DNA of 64,000 nucleotides from Bryobacteraceae bacterium (lineage in GTDB: Bacteria; Acidobacteriota; Terriglobia; Bryobacterales; Bryobacteraceae). The stretch spans positions 1 to 64,000 of the forward strand of contig JAIEMJ010000047.1 in assembly GCA_019752335.1 (NCBI GenBank), given 5' to 3'. Position numbers and translations under genes: made by a program. A model generated the notes under the pieces. The model ran no database searches, was not told where the DNA came from, and worked only from the letters and a program-made list of their open reading frames with translations. This document shows positions 16,848 through 24,540 of the stretch, piece by piece. Numbering within the stretch: the first letter of the stretch is position 1; the number at the start of each line of letters is the position of its first letter.

Positions 16848-17555
16848 ATGATCACACGTGTGCTGCTGGTCGATGATCATAAGATTATGCGAGACGGGAT
16901 CCGGGCGATCCTGAAACTTGACGAAGACTTTCAAGTCATCGGTGAATCAGACAACGGGACCGAGGCCGTCGCGCTTACCCGGAAGTTGCGTCCGGACATT
17001 GTCCTGATGGATATCGGGCTGCCAGGCCTGAATGGGATTGAGGCGACCGCCGAGATTCTGCGTTACCAGCCCGACATCCGGGTGGCCATCCTGTCGATGT
17101 ATGACGATGAGCACTCCGTGGTGAGCGCGATTCGTTCGGGCGCGCGCGCCTTCGTGCTGAAGCGTGCCTCTGATAGTGACCTATTGGATGCCTTGCGCAC
17201 CGTCGCCAAGGGCGGGTCCTATCTGAGCCCCCAAGTCTCAGACCGCTTGCTCACCCGTATCCAAAAGGGCGACCTCGACGCCAAGCCCTTGCCGTCAGCG
17301 CTCGAAGGTCTCTCGCCCCGCGAACTGCAGGTGCTGCGGTTGGTGGCCGAGGGCAAAACCAGTAAGGAAATCGCCGTGATGCTGGCCCTGGGCCTGCAGA
17401 CGGTGCGCAGCTACCGCAAGACGATGATGAAGAAGCTGTCGGTGAACAACGTGGCTGGGCTTACCCAGTTGGCGCTCGCCGCCGGGCTCACCAAGCTGCC
17501 GGGTCCGCCCCTGCGCGAACAGGTGATGACCGCTTCCGCCGTCGGCGGCGAGTAA
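16848..17555 (+). CDS. NarL/FixJ-family response regulator
   Basis: A 235-residue DNA-binding response regulator, the likely partner of the kinase just upstream. The receiver domain has the acidic pair D9/D10, phosphoacceptor D55 in IVLMDIGLPG, and the conserved lysine in FVLKRAS. The C-terminal LuxR-type helix-turn-helix covers about 150-210: LSPRELQVLRLVAEGKTSKEIA then TVRSYRKTMMKKL. Targets cannot be read from the window. The start codon has no obvious ribosome binding site, so it may depend on translation of the kinase. Confidence 0.93.
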   Translation: MITRVLLVDDHKIMRDGIRAILKLDEDFQVIGESDNGTEAVALTRKLRPDIVLMDIGLPGLNGIEATAEILRYQPDIRVAILSMYDDEHSVVSAIRSGARAFVLKRASDSDLLDALRTVAKGGSYLSPQVSDRLLTRIQKGDLDAKPLPSALEGLSPRELQVLRLVAEGKTSKEIAVMLALGLQTVRSYRKTMMKKLSVNNVAGLTQLALAAGLTKLPGPPLREQVMTASAVGGE

Positions 17556-17570
17556 GGGCACGGGAGGAAC

Positions 17571-18437
17571 GTGTACACGCCGTGGGGCGATCTTCCGGTC
17601 GCCGACGCGCATGTGCATTTCTTCTCGCACCACTTCTTTGCACTGCTGGCGCAACAGAAGCAATGCGATCTGGACTCCGTATACGGGATCCTCGGTTGGG
17701 AACGCCCCGCCGAGGATCCCGTTGCTTTTGCGGGGCGCTGGATCGCGGAGATGGACCGCCAGGGTGTCGCGCAGGCGATGCTGATCGCGAGTCTGCCGGG
17801 CGATGCCGGTTCGGTAACGGCCGCCGTCGCGGCGTACCCGGAACGCTTCCGGTCCGCGGCGATGGTGAATCCACTGGCCGCGGCTCCCGTCGCCGGTGAG
17901 CTGGACATGCTTTGCCTCTTTCCCGCCATGCATGGCTATGCGCTGAGCGACCCGGCGGTGCGAGCCCTCATCCGGCCAGGGCAAGCCGTCTTCGTGCATT
18001 GCGGACACCTGAGCGTCGGCGTGCGGGGCAAGCTGGGGCTGCCTTCCCCCTTCAACCACGCCCTCGGTGACCCGCTGGCGGTGATCCCACTGGCCCAGGA
18101 GTTCCCCCGGACGCGTTTTGTGATTCCCCACTTTGGCGCTGGCCGCTGGCCGGACGCGCTCACCGCGGTCCGGCAGTGCCCGAACGTTTATCTGGACACT
18201 TCGTCGAGCAACAGTTGGATACTGCCACCACTCGACCTCATCACCGTCTTTCGGGAGACTCTCGCCGTCACTGGCCCCGAAAGGCTGCTCTTCGGATCGG
18301 ACTCGTCGTTTTTCCCGCGCGGCTGGAACCGCCCGGTGGCGGAGGCGCAGATCGAGGCGCTCGCCGCGCTCAGTATTGATGCCGGCATCGCGCGGCGCCT
18401 TTTTGTAGACAATTTCTACGACTTTTGCGGAATCTAG
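17571..18437 (+). CDS. Amidohydrolase_2-type TIM-barrel hydrolase
   Basis: A 288-residue cytosolic metal-dependent hydrolase or decarboxylase of the amidohydrolase superfamily. The first metal site is VADAHVHFF near residue 10; later signatures are FVHCGHLSVG, RFVIPHFGAGRWPDAL and LLFGSDSSFFPRGW, the last with the catalytic Asp. The GTG start at 17571 is fixed by GGGAGG, which ends three bases before it. Gamma-resorcylate decarboxylase-like and lactonase-like enzymes share this fold, and the substrate cannot be assigned. It follows the response regulator by 15 bases and may share its transcript. Confidence 0.82.
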   Translation: MYTPWGDLPVADAHVHFFSHHFFALLAQQKQCDLDSVYGILGWERPAEDPVAFAGRWIAEMDRQGVAQAMLIASLPGDAGSVTAAVAAYPERFRSAAMVNPLAAAPVAGELDMLCLFPAMHGYALSDPAVRALIRPGQAVFVHCGHLSVGVRGKLGLPSPFNHALGDPLAVIPLAQEFPRTRFVIPHFGAGRWPDALTAVRQCPNVYLDTSSSNSWILPPLDLITVFRETLAVTGPERLLFGSDSSFFPRGWNRPVAEAQIEALAALSIDAGIARRLFVDNFYDFCGI

Positions 18438-18490
18438 AACAACACTCCCTGATTTAACCCGCCGTCGCTCGCTCCGCGTCAGAATCGTTC

Positions 18491-19369
18491 ATGCGTCTCT
18501 TCTTTGGCAGGAAATCCGAACCTGCTCCCCGGCTCGCCTTTCCGCCCGAGCGGCTCCGAGAACTGATGCTGCTGACCCTCGCTACGCCGGCCGGCCGCGT
18601 GATCCCCGGCCAAGCGTCGCTGCTGGACGAAGTGGCACGGACCCGATCGCCCGCCGACTTACTGCCCCGTTTTCCGATCGTCACGCGCGACGCCTACCTC
18701 GCCCAACGCGAACGCTATCTGAATCCGGACTCCGCGGATACCGGCTTCCGCCACTTCGACCAGCCGCGCCACTCGCCCTATCGCACCGCGATCCTCATGG
18801 AAGGCTTTATCGAGACGCCCAAAGTGCTCGCCTTCCCTGACGGCTGGAACAACGACCTGCACAAGTTCAAGGCCCAGTGCCTGGTGGGCCCCGTGGCGAT
18901 GCTGCGGCGCATGTCGGTGATGGTGCTCAATGGCGGGGCGCGCTTCCCCTCCTTGCGAAGGCCCGTGCTGGCCTATACGGGGCTGCCCTTCGGGCAAACC
19001 GGGCTATTGACCCCGGCCGACCGCGATCAGTTCTGGGCCGCGTTTCGCGTGGGGCTTGAAGAGCACTTTCTCGGGTATCGCCACGAGCGTTTGGCCAGCG
19101 AGTGCTCCGCGCAGGCGGGTTTGCACATTCACTCCGCGGAGGCGATCTTCGAAGTGCCGGATCCGGAGACTTCCGAGTTGGTAATCACCAGCTTGGCCAA
19201 CACCGTTTTCCCCGTGGTCCGCTTGGCGACGGGCTTTACCGGCACGCTCACCAAAGAGCCGTGCGCTTGCGGAGTGGAGGGCCTGCGGCTGCTGAATTTG
19301 CAGCCGCTGATCGCCAAGCCCAGGGCGCCGCGGGTGCGGATGGCGCTGGCAGCCAACCAGCCCGGCTAA
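18491..19369 (+). CDS. PaaK-like protein lacking the ATP-binding core
   Basis: A 292-residue protein resembling the two ends of phenylacetate-CoA ligase (about 430 residues). The N-terminal DLLPRFPIVTRDAYL matches the family's early LPFLTKEDL region. The C-terminal part has ECSAQAGLHIHSAEA, ELVITSLANTVFPVVRLATG and the PCACG cysteine motif. The glycine/serine-rich P-loop and the YGLTE-type motif between them are absent, so adenylation is unlikely. It may have a binding role or be a shrunken but intact frame. CAGAAT lies five bases before the ATG. It overlaps the convergent TPR gene by four bases. Confidence 0.55.
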   Translation: MRLFFGRKSEPAPRLAFPPERLRELMLLTLATPAGRVIPGQASLLDEVARTRSPADLLPRFPIVTRDAYLAQRERYLNPDSADTGFRHFDQPRHSPYRTAILMEGFIETPKVLAFPDGWNNDLHKFKAQCLVGPVAMLRRMSVMVLNGGARFPSLRRPVLAYTGLPFGQTGLLTPADRDQFWAAFRVGLEEHFLGYRHERLASECSAQAGLHIHSAEAIFEVPDPETSELVITSLANTVFPVVRLATGFTGTLTKEPCACGVEGLRLLNLQPLIAKPRAPRVRMALAANQPG

Positions 19370-20376
19370 GACGAAATCGCCAGCGTCCCGTCCTGCAGGA
19401 CGCTCCGGAAGGCGACCTTGCGCCGGACATCGCTAGCCCATTCGCGGTAGTGTGCGGCTTCCTCGTTCTGGTTCATCTGCTCCAGGAGTTGCGCCTGTTT
19501 CTGCAGCCAATCTGCCGTGGATACCGAATGCAGCGTATCGTCCCGGAGTTGGTTGAGCGCCCGCTCCCGCGCCAGGAAAGCATCGCGGGCGCGGCCTTGC
19601 GCGGAGTAGGCGTCGGCGAGCGTGTCGAGCGCGTTCGAGAGCAGCGGATGCCCGCGCTGCTCAAAGAGCAACGCGGCCCGCATGATCGCGCCTTGCGCCT
19701 CACCCGGACGCTCCAGCAGAATGAGCAGCGCGCCCAGGTTGTGCAGGGCGATGGCATAGTCCTCGCCGGCTTGATTGTGCGCCGCGTGGATGCGGACGCT
19801 CTGCTCCAGTTCGCTCAGGGCGTCGGGGTACTCGCCGAGTTCCTGATAGGCGATGCCTAGGTTCGTGTGGCACTGTCCCGCTTCCTGGCTCTCGGCGCCG
19901 TGCAGACGGGCTCGTAACTCCTTAGCTTCCGCCAGCCACCCGACTGACTCTTCGGCCCGTCCCGCCCGCAGCAGCGCACCGCCCAGGTTCAGCAGGCAGG
20001 CGCCCAGGAATTCGTCGGCCACGCCGTCGTAGCGGCGGAAGTCCTGGAGCGCTTCCTCGAGCAGAGGCGCCCCCTGATCTGGCCGCCCGTTCTCGCAAAG
20101 GATCGACGCGAGTTCGGCTTGCCGCAGCGTGACTTCCAGGCGTTGCCCGCGGCTGAGGCGCCCGGCGGCATCTAGGTCCCGCGCGAAGTTCAGATAGACC
20201 GTAATGGCGCGAAAGGCCTCCTGCGTGCGGTTCTCGCTGAGGTGGCCGTCGATGTAGAGGTTCAGGCTGGCGAGCCGTAGGCGTTCACGCTGCGCGGCGA
20301 CCGGCCACCAGGCGGCGGCTCGATTTAACCAGCGGAGAAGTGTGGCGGACTCGCGCATAGATTCTAATGGATGCAA
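19366..20376 (-). CDS. Tetratricopeptide repeat protein
   Basis: A cytosolic helical-repeat protein of 336 residues, or 330 if the ATG at 20358 is used instead of the TTG at 20376. At least five TPR units are visible between about 90 and 310, for example DEFLGACLLNLGGALLRAGR, GQCHTNLGIAYQELGEYP, IALHNLGALLILLERPGEA and NALDTLADAYSAQGRARDA. This is the arrangement of TPR_12-type scaffolds; no enzymatic domain is attached. There is no signal peptide. It overlaps the PaaK-like gene tail-to-tail, and its 130-base upstream region is shared with the divergent S1-domain gene. Binding partner unknown. Confidence 0.78.
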   Translation of the reverse strand: MHPLESMRESATLLRWLNRAAAWWPVAAQRERLRLASLNLYIDGHLSENRTQEAFRAITVYLNFARDLDAAGRLSRGQRLEVTLRQAELASILCENGRPDQGAPLLEEALQDFRRYDGVADEFLGACLLNLGGALLRAGRAEESVGWLAEAKELRARLHGAESQEAGQCHTNLGIAYQELGEYPDALSELEQSVRIHAAHNQAGEDYAIALHNLGALLILLERPGEAQGAIMRAALLFEQRGHPLLSNALDTLADAYSAQGRARDAFLARERALNQLRDDTLHSVSTADWLQKQAQLLEQMNQNEEAAHYREWASDVRRKVAFRSVLQDGTLAISS

Positions 20377-20506
20377 TCGGCCCCGTCCCCCGCGGACTTT
20401 ACCCCGTACCCCGCATTCGGTCCAGGAACTGGCCCCACCCTAGTACCCTTCTTTGCTAGGCCGCTTACCTGTGTCAGAATGATGATGAGTCGATTGAACT
20501 TTTTGC

Positions 20507-22345
20507 ATGAACCCCTCGGACTTCAATAACCCGGTACCCTGGCCGTCTCCAGAACCAGAAGCCAGTATCCCGGCACCCACCCCGATCGAGAGCCCCGCCG
20601 CTAGCCCGGCTGCCGATCCCCCGCCTGCCATGGCCCATCCACCCGCTGCTGCTCCCGTAGTAGTTCCAGTACCCTTCGACCCTGCCGACGCGCCACCGGA
20701 CGATTCCTTCGGCGACATCCTCTCGCAGTTTGAACAGACGCAGCAGGTACACGGCAAGGGCAGCCAGGTGACGGGCACCGTGGTGTCGATCACCGACGAG
20801 TGGGTCTTCGTGGACCTGGGCCGCAAGAACGACGGCGTGGTGCCGGCGGAGAAGTTCCGCAACACGGCGGGCGAAATGACGGCGCGCAAGGGCGCGCAGC
20901 TCTCGCTCACCATCACCTCGCGCGACGAACACGGCATCTACCTGCTTGACACCCTGCACGCGCCGCCGCCGCCCAAGGATTGGACGGCGCTCGAAGATGC
21001 GTTCAGCGAGAACCGCATCATTCGGGCCAAGGTCGTTGAGGCCGTGAAGGGCGGTCTGCGCGTCGACGTCGGTATGCGCGGTTTTCTGCCGGCCTCGCGC
21101 AGCGGCACCCGCAACGAGTCCGAGATGATGGCCCTCATCGGCCAGGACATCGAATGCCGCATCACCAAGCTCGATAAAGAAAAAGACGATATCGTCGTGG
21201 ATCGCCGCGGCCTGATTGAGGAGCGCGCGAACGCGAGCAAACAGGAGATCTTCGCCTCCCTGAGCGAAGGCGCCATCGTTAGCGGACCCGTGCGCAGCCT
21301 CACCGACTACGGCGCGTTCGTCGACCTCGGCGGCATCGACGGCCTGCTGCACGTGGCCGACATCAGTTGGAACCGCGTCGGCAAGCCGGGTGACCTGCTC
21401 ACCGTGGGCGACGTCGTCCAGGTGAAGATCCTCAAGATCAGCCGCGAGACCCAGAAAGTCTCGCTCGGCATGAAGCAGCTCAAGCCGGAGCCTTGGAGCC
21501 AGGTGGGCGAGAAGTACCACGTCGGCACCCGCATCAAGGGTTCCGTCGTTCGCCTCACTGACTTCGGCGCTTTCGTCGAACTTGAACCCGGCATCGACGG
21601 CATGGTTCACGTGTCGGAGATGTCCTGGACCAAGAAGATCCGCAAGCCCGCCGACGCGCTCACTGTCGGCGAGACGGTGGAAGTGCAAATCCTCCAGGTG
21701 AACCCCGCCGACAAGCGCATCGCCCTCGGCCTGCGCCAGGTGATGGGCGATCCCTGGGCGGTGATGGACCAGAAGTATCCCATCGGATCGAGCGTCGAAG
21801 GCAAGGTCGTCTCTCTGCAGAAATTCGGGGCCTTCATCGACATTTCCGAAGGAGTCGAAGGCATGATTCATGTCGGCGACATCACCCACGAGAAGCGCCT
21901 GGAGCATCCCTCCGATGCGCTGAAGGTGGGGCAAGTGGTGACGGCTCAGGTGCTCGAAATCGACAAGGAGCGCCGCCGCTTGCGGCTCGGCATGAAGCAA
22001 CTGCTGCCGACGCGCACCGACGATTTCATCGGTGAACACAAGGTGGGCGATACGGTGACGGGCCGCGTGGCCGACGTTCACGATGGCCGCGCCAAGGTGG
22101 ATCTCGGCGAGGGCGTCTTCGCCCAGTGCCGCTGGGCCAGCAAGAAAGCGGCGTCTCCAGAAGCCGCCAAGTCTGGCGGTTCGTCAGCCGACGTCAGCTC
22201 GCTCAGTGCGATGCTGGCGCAGCGCTGGAAGCAGGGCGCGGGTGGTCCGGCAGCGGACGACAGTCCGCGCGCGGGGCAGGTCCGCAGCTTCCGCATCACC
22301 GCGCTGGACCCTGCGGCGAAGAAGATCGACGTCGAGCTGGTTTGA
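20507..22345 (+). CDS. S1-repeat RNA-binding protein (ribosomal protein S1-like)
   Basis: A 612-residue RNA-binding protein. The first 65 residues are a proline/alanine-rich, probably disordered tail, unlike classical S1. Five or six S1 domains follow. Clear ones start at GKGSQVTGTVVSI, GAIVSGPVRSLTDYGAFVD, VGTRIKGSVVRLTDFGAFVE and IGSSVEGKVVSLQKFGAFID; weaker ones are the second and the last (VGDTVTGRVADV). Repeats three to five carry the usual GxxLHVxDISW and GMKQL signatures. It may be the ribosomal S1 of this organism or a paralogue. A short copy of its last 50 or so bases occurs at 23571-23628. Confidence 0.85.
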   Translation: MNPSDFNNPVPWPSPEPEASIPAPTPIESPAASPAADPPPAMAHPPAAAPVVVPVPFDPADAPPDDSFGDILSQFEQTQQVHGKGSQVTGTVVSITDEWVFVDLGRKNDGVVPAEKFRNTAGEMTARKGAQLSLTITSRDEHGIYLLDTLHAPPPPKDWTALEDAFSENRIIRAKVVEAVKGGLRVDVGMRGFLPASRSGTRNESEMMALIGQDIECRITKLDKEKDDIVVDRRGLIEERANASKQEIFASLSEGAIVSGPVRSLTDYGAFVDLGGIDGLLHVADISWNRVGKPGDLLTVGDVVQVKILKISRETQKVSLGMKQLKPEPWSQVGEKYHVGTRIKGSVVRLTDFGAFVELEPGIDGMVHVSEMSWTKKIRKPADALTVGETVEVQILQVNPADKRIALGLRQVMGDPWAVMDQKYPIGSSVEGKVVSLQKFGAFIDISEGVEGMIHVGDITHEKRLEHPSDALKVGQVVTAQVLEIDKERRRLRLGMKQLLPTRTDDFIGEHKVGDTVTGRVADVHDGRAKVDLGEGVFAQCRWASKKAASPEAAKSGGSSADVSSLSAMLAQRWKQGAGGPAADDSPRAGQVRSFRITALDPAAKKIDVELV

Positions 22346-22424
22346 ATTCGCTACCAACGCCTGCTTTGGCAGTCCGCTGACCAGTTTCTCTACGCTGGGC
22401 CGTTGATCGCGACCCTTGCGTGTT

Positions 22425-22847
22425 TCAGCCCTTGTAGACCGTCCCCTCCTCGACGAAACACAGAGGATTCTTCCATGGATCCTCGGCATAAAACGATCTC
22501 TCGCCCCAGGGCCGAACGACGATACCGCCACCGGGCGCATCATGGACGTTCTCTTGAACCAGACACTGCAACCGCTGTGCCCTCAGGAACACTGCGTCGA
22601 GATCGCGGACCGTAAAGTACAGCGCCTTTGCTGCCGGGTGCGGCAAATGCGACGCTGTGACGTCAACCACCTGCAGCGTCACTGGACCACATGAAAAATA
22701 GCAGCGCGAACCGCCCTGCTTCCGGCCCTCGACCCCCAGCAGGTTGGTGTAGAAAGAGAAAGCGGCGATCAGGTCTCCCACTTCCACGTTCAGGCGGAAC
22801 AACTGCGGGACGTCGGTCGCTTTCAGATCGTTCGATGTTTTTGCCAT
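22425..22847 (-). CDS. VOC-superfamily (glyoxalase/bleomycin-resistance fold) protein
   Basis: A 140-residue cytosolic protein with the paired beta-alpha-beta-beta-beta units of the vicinal-oxygen-chelate fold. The first half is FRLNVEVGDLIAAFSFYTNLLGV; the second begins ALYFTVRDLDAVFLRA and ends with RSFYAEDPWKNPLCFVEE, whose Tyr/Asp-Pro-x-Asn pattern is typical. Members bind a metal or a hydrophobic compound, and many act in detoxification. The substrate is unknown. AAAGGAC precedes the ATG. It lies 11 bases downstream of the ArsR gene, so the regulator and this protein are one operon, suggesting a regulated stress response. It occupies the accessory patch after the S1 gene. Confidence 0.82.
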   Translation of the reverse strand: MAKTSNDLKATDVPQLFRLNVEVGDLIAAFSFYTNLLGVEGRKQGGSRCYFSCGPVTLQVVDVTASHLPHPAAKALYFTVRDLDAVFLRAQRLQCLVQENVHDAPGGGIVVRPWGERSFYAEDPWKNPLCFVEEGTVYKG

Positions 22848-22858
22848 TCAATGTCCTT

Positions 22859-23152
22859 TCATCGGTCAAAATAACTCAGCCACTCGCGCACTAGCCGGAA
22901 TCGCTTGCGCTCCAACCGGTAGATCCTCAGCCGCCCTTGCCGTTCCTGCGTCACGAGGCCGGCACGCTCCAGTACCCGCAGGTGTCGCGTGGTGGTCTGC
23001 CAAGCGTGATCGAAGATTTCAGCGATCTCGCCCGCCGTCATCGAGCCGCGGTTGAAGAAGATCGTCATCAGTACTCGTCGGCGCGCAGCGTGCGCCAACG
23101 CCCCGAACACCGCGTCGTAGGCATCCGCATTTCGATTAGCACTAGGCTTCAC
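22859..23152 (-). CDS. ArsR-type winged-helix repressor
   Basis: A 97-residue DNA-binding protein with the ArsR/SmtB winged-helix fold: FGALAHAARRRVLM, EIAEIFDHAWQTTTRHLRVLERAGLVTQERQGRLRIYRL as recognition helices plus wing. There are no cysteine metal sites, so it is unlikely to sense arsenic; this subgroup often controls VOC or SRPBCC genes. The GTG start at 23152 sits seven bases after a -10 box and inside an inverted repeat, which points to autoregulation and a leaderless transcript. It is the first gene of an operon with the VOC protein. Confidence 0.86.
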   Translation of the reverse strand: MKPSANRNADAYDAVFGALAHAARRRVLMTIFFNRGSMTAGEIAEIFDHAWQTTTRHLRVLERAGLVTQERQGRLRIYRLERKRFRLVREWLSYFDR

Positions 23153-23189
23153 TCACTTATTAGTAAGCGAGTTGGCTTAGTAATGTCAA
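23151..23189 (-). promoter_or_regulatory. ArsR promoter with overlapping operator-like inverted repeat
   Basis: On the minus strand TTGACA (23184-23189), an 18-base spacer and TACTAA (23160-23165) make a strong sigma-70 promoter. The inverted repeat ACTCACTTA-TTAG-TAAGCGAGT (23151-23172, one mismatch) covers the -10 box and the start codon. TTAGTAA also recurs at 23177-23183. Bound repressor would block its own transcription. Confidence 0.65.
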
Positions 23190-23218
23190 GGGTCCAAGCT
23201 TCCTTGGGCGCCGCGCGG

Positions 23219-23285
23219 ACTCCTTCTCACGACTCGACACGAGGGGCCCTGAACGGGCGGCGATTCGCGATAGAACCCGCAAAGT
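23219..23285 (-). pseudogene. Possible remnant of an FAD-oxidoreductase 3' end
   Basis: On the minus strand this reads CGFYRESPPVQG, resembling CGDHRESASIQGA near the end of the FAD oxidoreductase at 25792-26964. The best DNA match is the shared word CGATTCGCGAT with scattered matches on either side. It lies directly upstream, on the plus strand, of the copied SDR tail. The match is short, so this is tentative. Confidence 0.3.
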
Positions 23286-23289
23286 CGCA

Positions 23290-23563
23290 CAGTGTCACTT
23301 GAAGTGGTACTCGTGGCCACACCGTACTGTGTGGAGCGGAAGACTGAGTCGACCCTTGCAGAAGCCGTTATCTGAACTGCATTGGGTCGAAAGGCCGCGC
23401 TACCGCGGCCGCAGACTCCCCAGGCCGCCGTCGATCCCGAGCACCTGGCCCGTCACCCAGGCGTTGGCCGGGTCGAGCAGCCAGACAATCCCTGACGCGA
23501 CGTCCTCCGGGCGGCCGATACGGCCCAGGGCGTGCATCGCCAAGGATGCCTTCAGCGCCGCCG
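23290..23563 (-). pseudogene. Duplicated 3' end of the SDR gene with its downstream flank
   Basis: This repeats the last 54 codons of the SDR gene at 25086-25808 plus about 60-100 bases of its downstream sequence. The coding part (23400-23563) differs at about 13 of 162 positions, 11 of them synonymous, with two conservative changes (Met to Leu, Ile to Leu). The frame continues to 23717, but beyond 23563 it reads the antisense of a copied S1 tail, so it is not a gene. There is no upstream half of the SDR. Confidence 0.8.
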
Positions 23564-23570
23564 CGCCGCC

Positions 23571-23628
23571 CGCATCACCGCGCTGGACGCGGGCCGCGAA
23601 GAAGGCCGACGTCAAGCTGGTTTGAATT
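23571..23628 (+). pseudogene. Duplicated 3' end of the S1-domain gene
   Basis: CGCATCACCGCGCTGGAC through the CTGGTTTGAATT end repeats 22292-22348, with a few substitutions and one inserted base that breaks the frame. It is joined within 8 bases to the copied SDR tail. In the intact locus the S1 and SDR genes point toward each other, so this junction is what a tandem duplication of the region between them would leave. Confidence 0.8.
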
Positions 23629-23688
23629 AGCGAGAACAACGCCCGATTTGCGCCTTCTGAGGACCACCCCAGCCTAGTGAAAATACGG

Positions 23689-23694
23689 GATAAT
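23689..23694 (+). promoter_or_regulatory. -10-like element (GATAAT) six bases before the 23701 ATG
   Basis: GATAAT followed by CGAGTT and ATG, the same geometry as the ThuA gene. No ribosome binding site lies between, so the toxin-module mRNA may be leaderless. Confidence 0.4.
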
Positions 23695-23700
23695 CGAGTT

Positions 23701-23934
23701 ATGGTCCATGCCAGCATTTTGACTGACGACTTTGCGCAGGCCGCTTCGCAAGCTGGTTTGCGAGCCCGGCAGGTGGCATTTGCTGCCGGTCACTCGCTTG
23801 TGTTCGTTGACGCTGCGGGACGCTACGTTGAAGAATGGCCGAACGGAAAGCGCTTCGAGATCCGATTGGACCCCTCACAACCTCGCCAGTCGCACCGCGT
23901 GATTCTACGCGAACTCCCCTCAACCGCTGCCTGA
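23701..23934 (+). CDS. Small protein upstream of a zeta-type toxin (antitoxin candidate)
   Basis: A 77-residue soluble protein. The N-terminal 25 residues are a likely helix (DDFAQAASQAGLRARQVA), followed by AAGHSLVFVDAAGRYVEEWPNGKRFEIRL, a pattern I associate with small proteins encoded before zeta-toxin-like kinases. The ATG at 23701 is preferred to the one at 23677 because a -10 box lies between them. The next gene begins one base after its TGA, so translation is coupled and the stoichiometry could be set, as in toxin-antitoxin pairs. The antitoxin role is inferred from position. Confidence 0.6.
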   Translation: MVHASILTDDFAQAASQAGLRARQVAFAAGHSLVFVDAAGRYVEEWPNGKRFEIRLDPSQPRQSHRVILRELPSTAA

Positions 23935-23935
23935 A

Positions 23936-24505
23936 GTGCCAACTTTCACCTTGGTTGCAGGTCCAAACGGCTCAGGGAAGAGCACGCTGACGGCAGCCCT
24001 CACGTTCGAGGGCCAGAGAAACATAGTGGACCCAGACGCGATTGCCCGCACTCTCTCGCCCAACGCACCGGCTCGAGCTGCGATCGCCGCCGCCCGGCAA
24101 GCGGTGGCTCGTTGTCGCGCACTCGTCGGGAGTAGCGAAAGTTTCATCCTGGAGAGCACCCTTGCTGGCCATGGCGCCCTCTCGCTCATGCGTTCGGCGA
24201 AACGAGCGAACTATCGAACGCTTCTGATCTACGTTGCCTTGGACGATCCAGAGTTGCACATTGAGCGCGTACGGCTTCGCGTATCCCAGGGCGGGCACGA
24301 TATCCCCGACGCCGACATTCGGCGAAGATATCATCGCAGCCTGCTCCATGCCCCAGAAGCGATTCAACTCGCCGATGAAGCAGTTGTTTTGGACAACTCC
24401 GGCGCTCGACCCGAGCGCATGCTGATGTTGAACGACGGTCGGGTGATCTGGCGTTCCGCTTCTTTCCCTTTATGGGTTCAGGCGATCATCGCCCGACCCG
24501 AGTAG
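23936..24505 (+). CDS. Zeta-toxin-family kinase (P-loop AAA)
   Basis: A 189-residue P-loop protein. The Walker A motif GPNGSGKST is at residues 9-17; NIVDPDAIA and FILESTLAGHG are the other conserved blocks of the zeta-toxin/AAA_33 family. A run of basic residues (DIRRRYHRS) may form the lid arginines. Classical zeta toxins phosphorylate UDP-N-acetylglucosamine and block wall synthesis, but many chromosomal homologues are uncharacterised. GTG at 23936 follows the small upstream gene by one base. Base composition is a little lower in GC than the flanking core genes, and the pair lies between duplicated gene tails, so it was probably acquired. Confidence 0.8.
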   Translation: MPTFTLVAGPNGSGKSTLTAALTFEGQRNIVDPDAIARTLSPNAPARAAIAAARQAVARCRALVGSSESFILESTLAGHGALSLMRSAKRANYRTLLIYVALDDPELHIERVRLRVSQGGHDIPDADIRRRYHRSLLHAPEAIQLADEAVVLDNSGARPERMLMLNDGRVIWRSASFPLWVQAIIARPE

Positions 24506-24540
24506 TCGTGATCTCACTCGGAAGAGATGCTGTTCGGCAG

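Noticed and set aside
20474-22081. 535-codon minus-strand frame opposite the S1 gene
   Set aside because: Antiframe of the S1 repeats; no ribosome binding site and no domain matches.
23400-23717. 105-codon minus-strand ORF
   Set aside because: Its C-terminal half is a copied SDR tail and its N-terminal half is antisense of a copied S1 tail, so it is a chance fusion rather than a gene.
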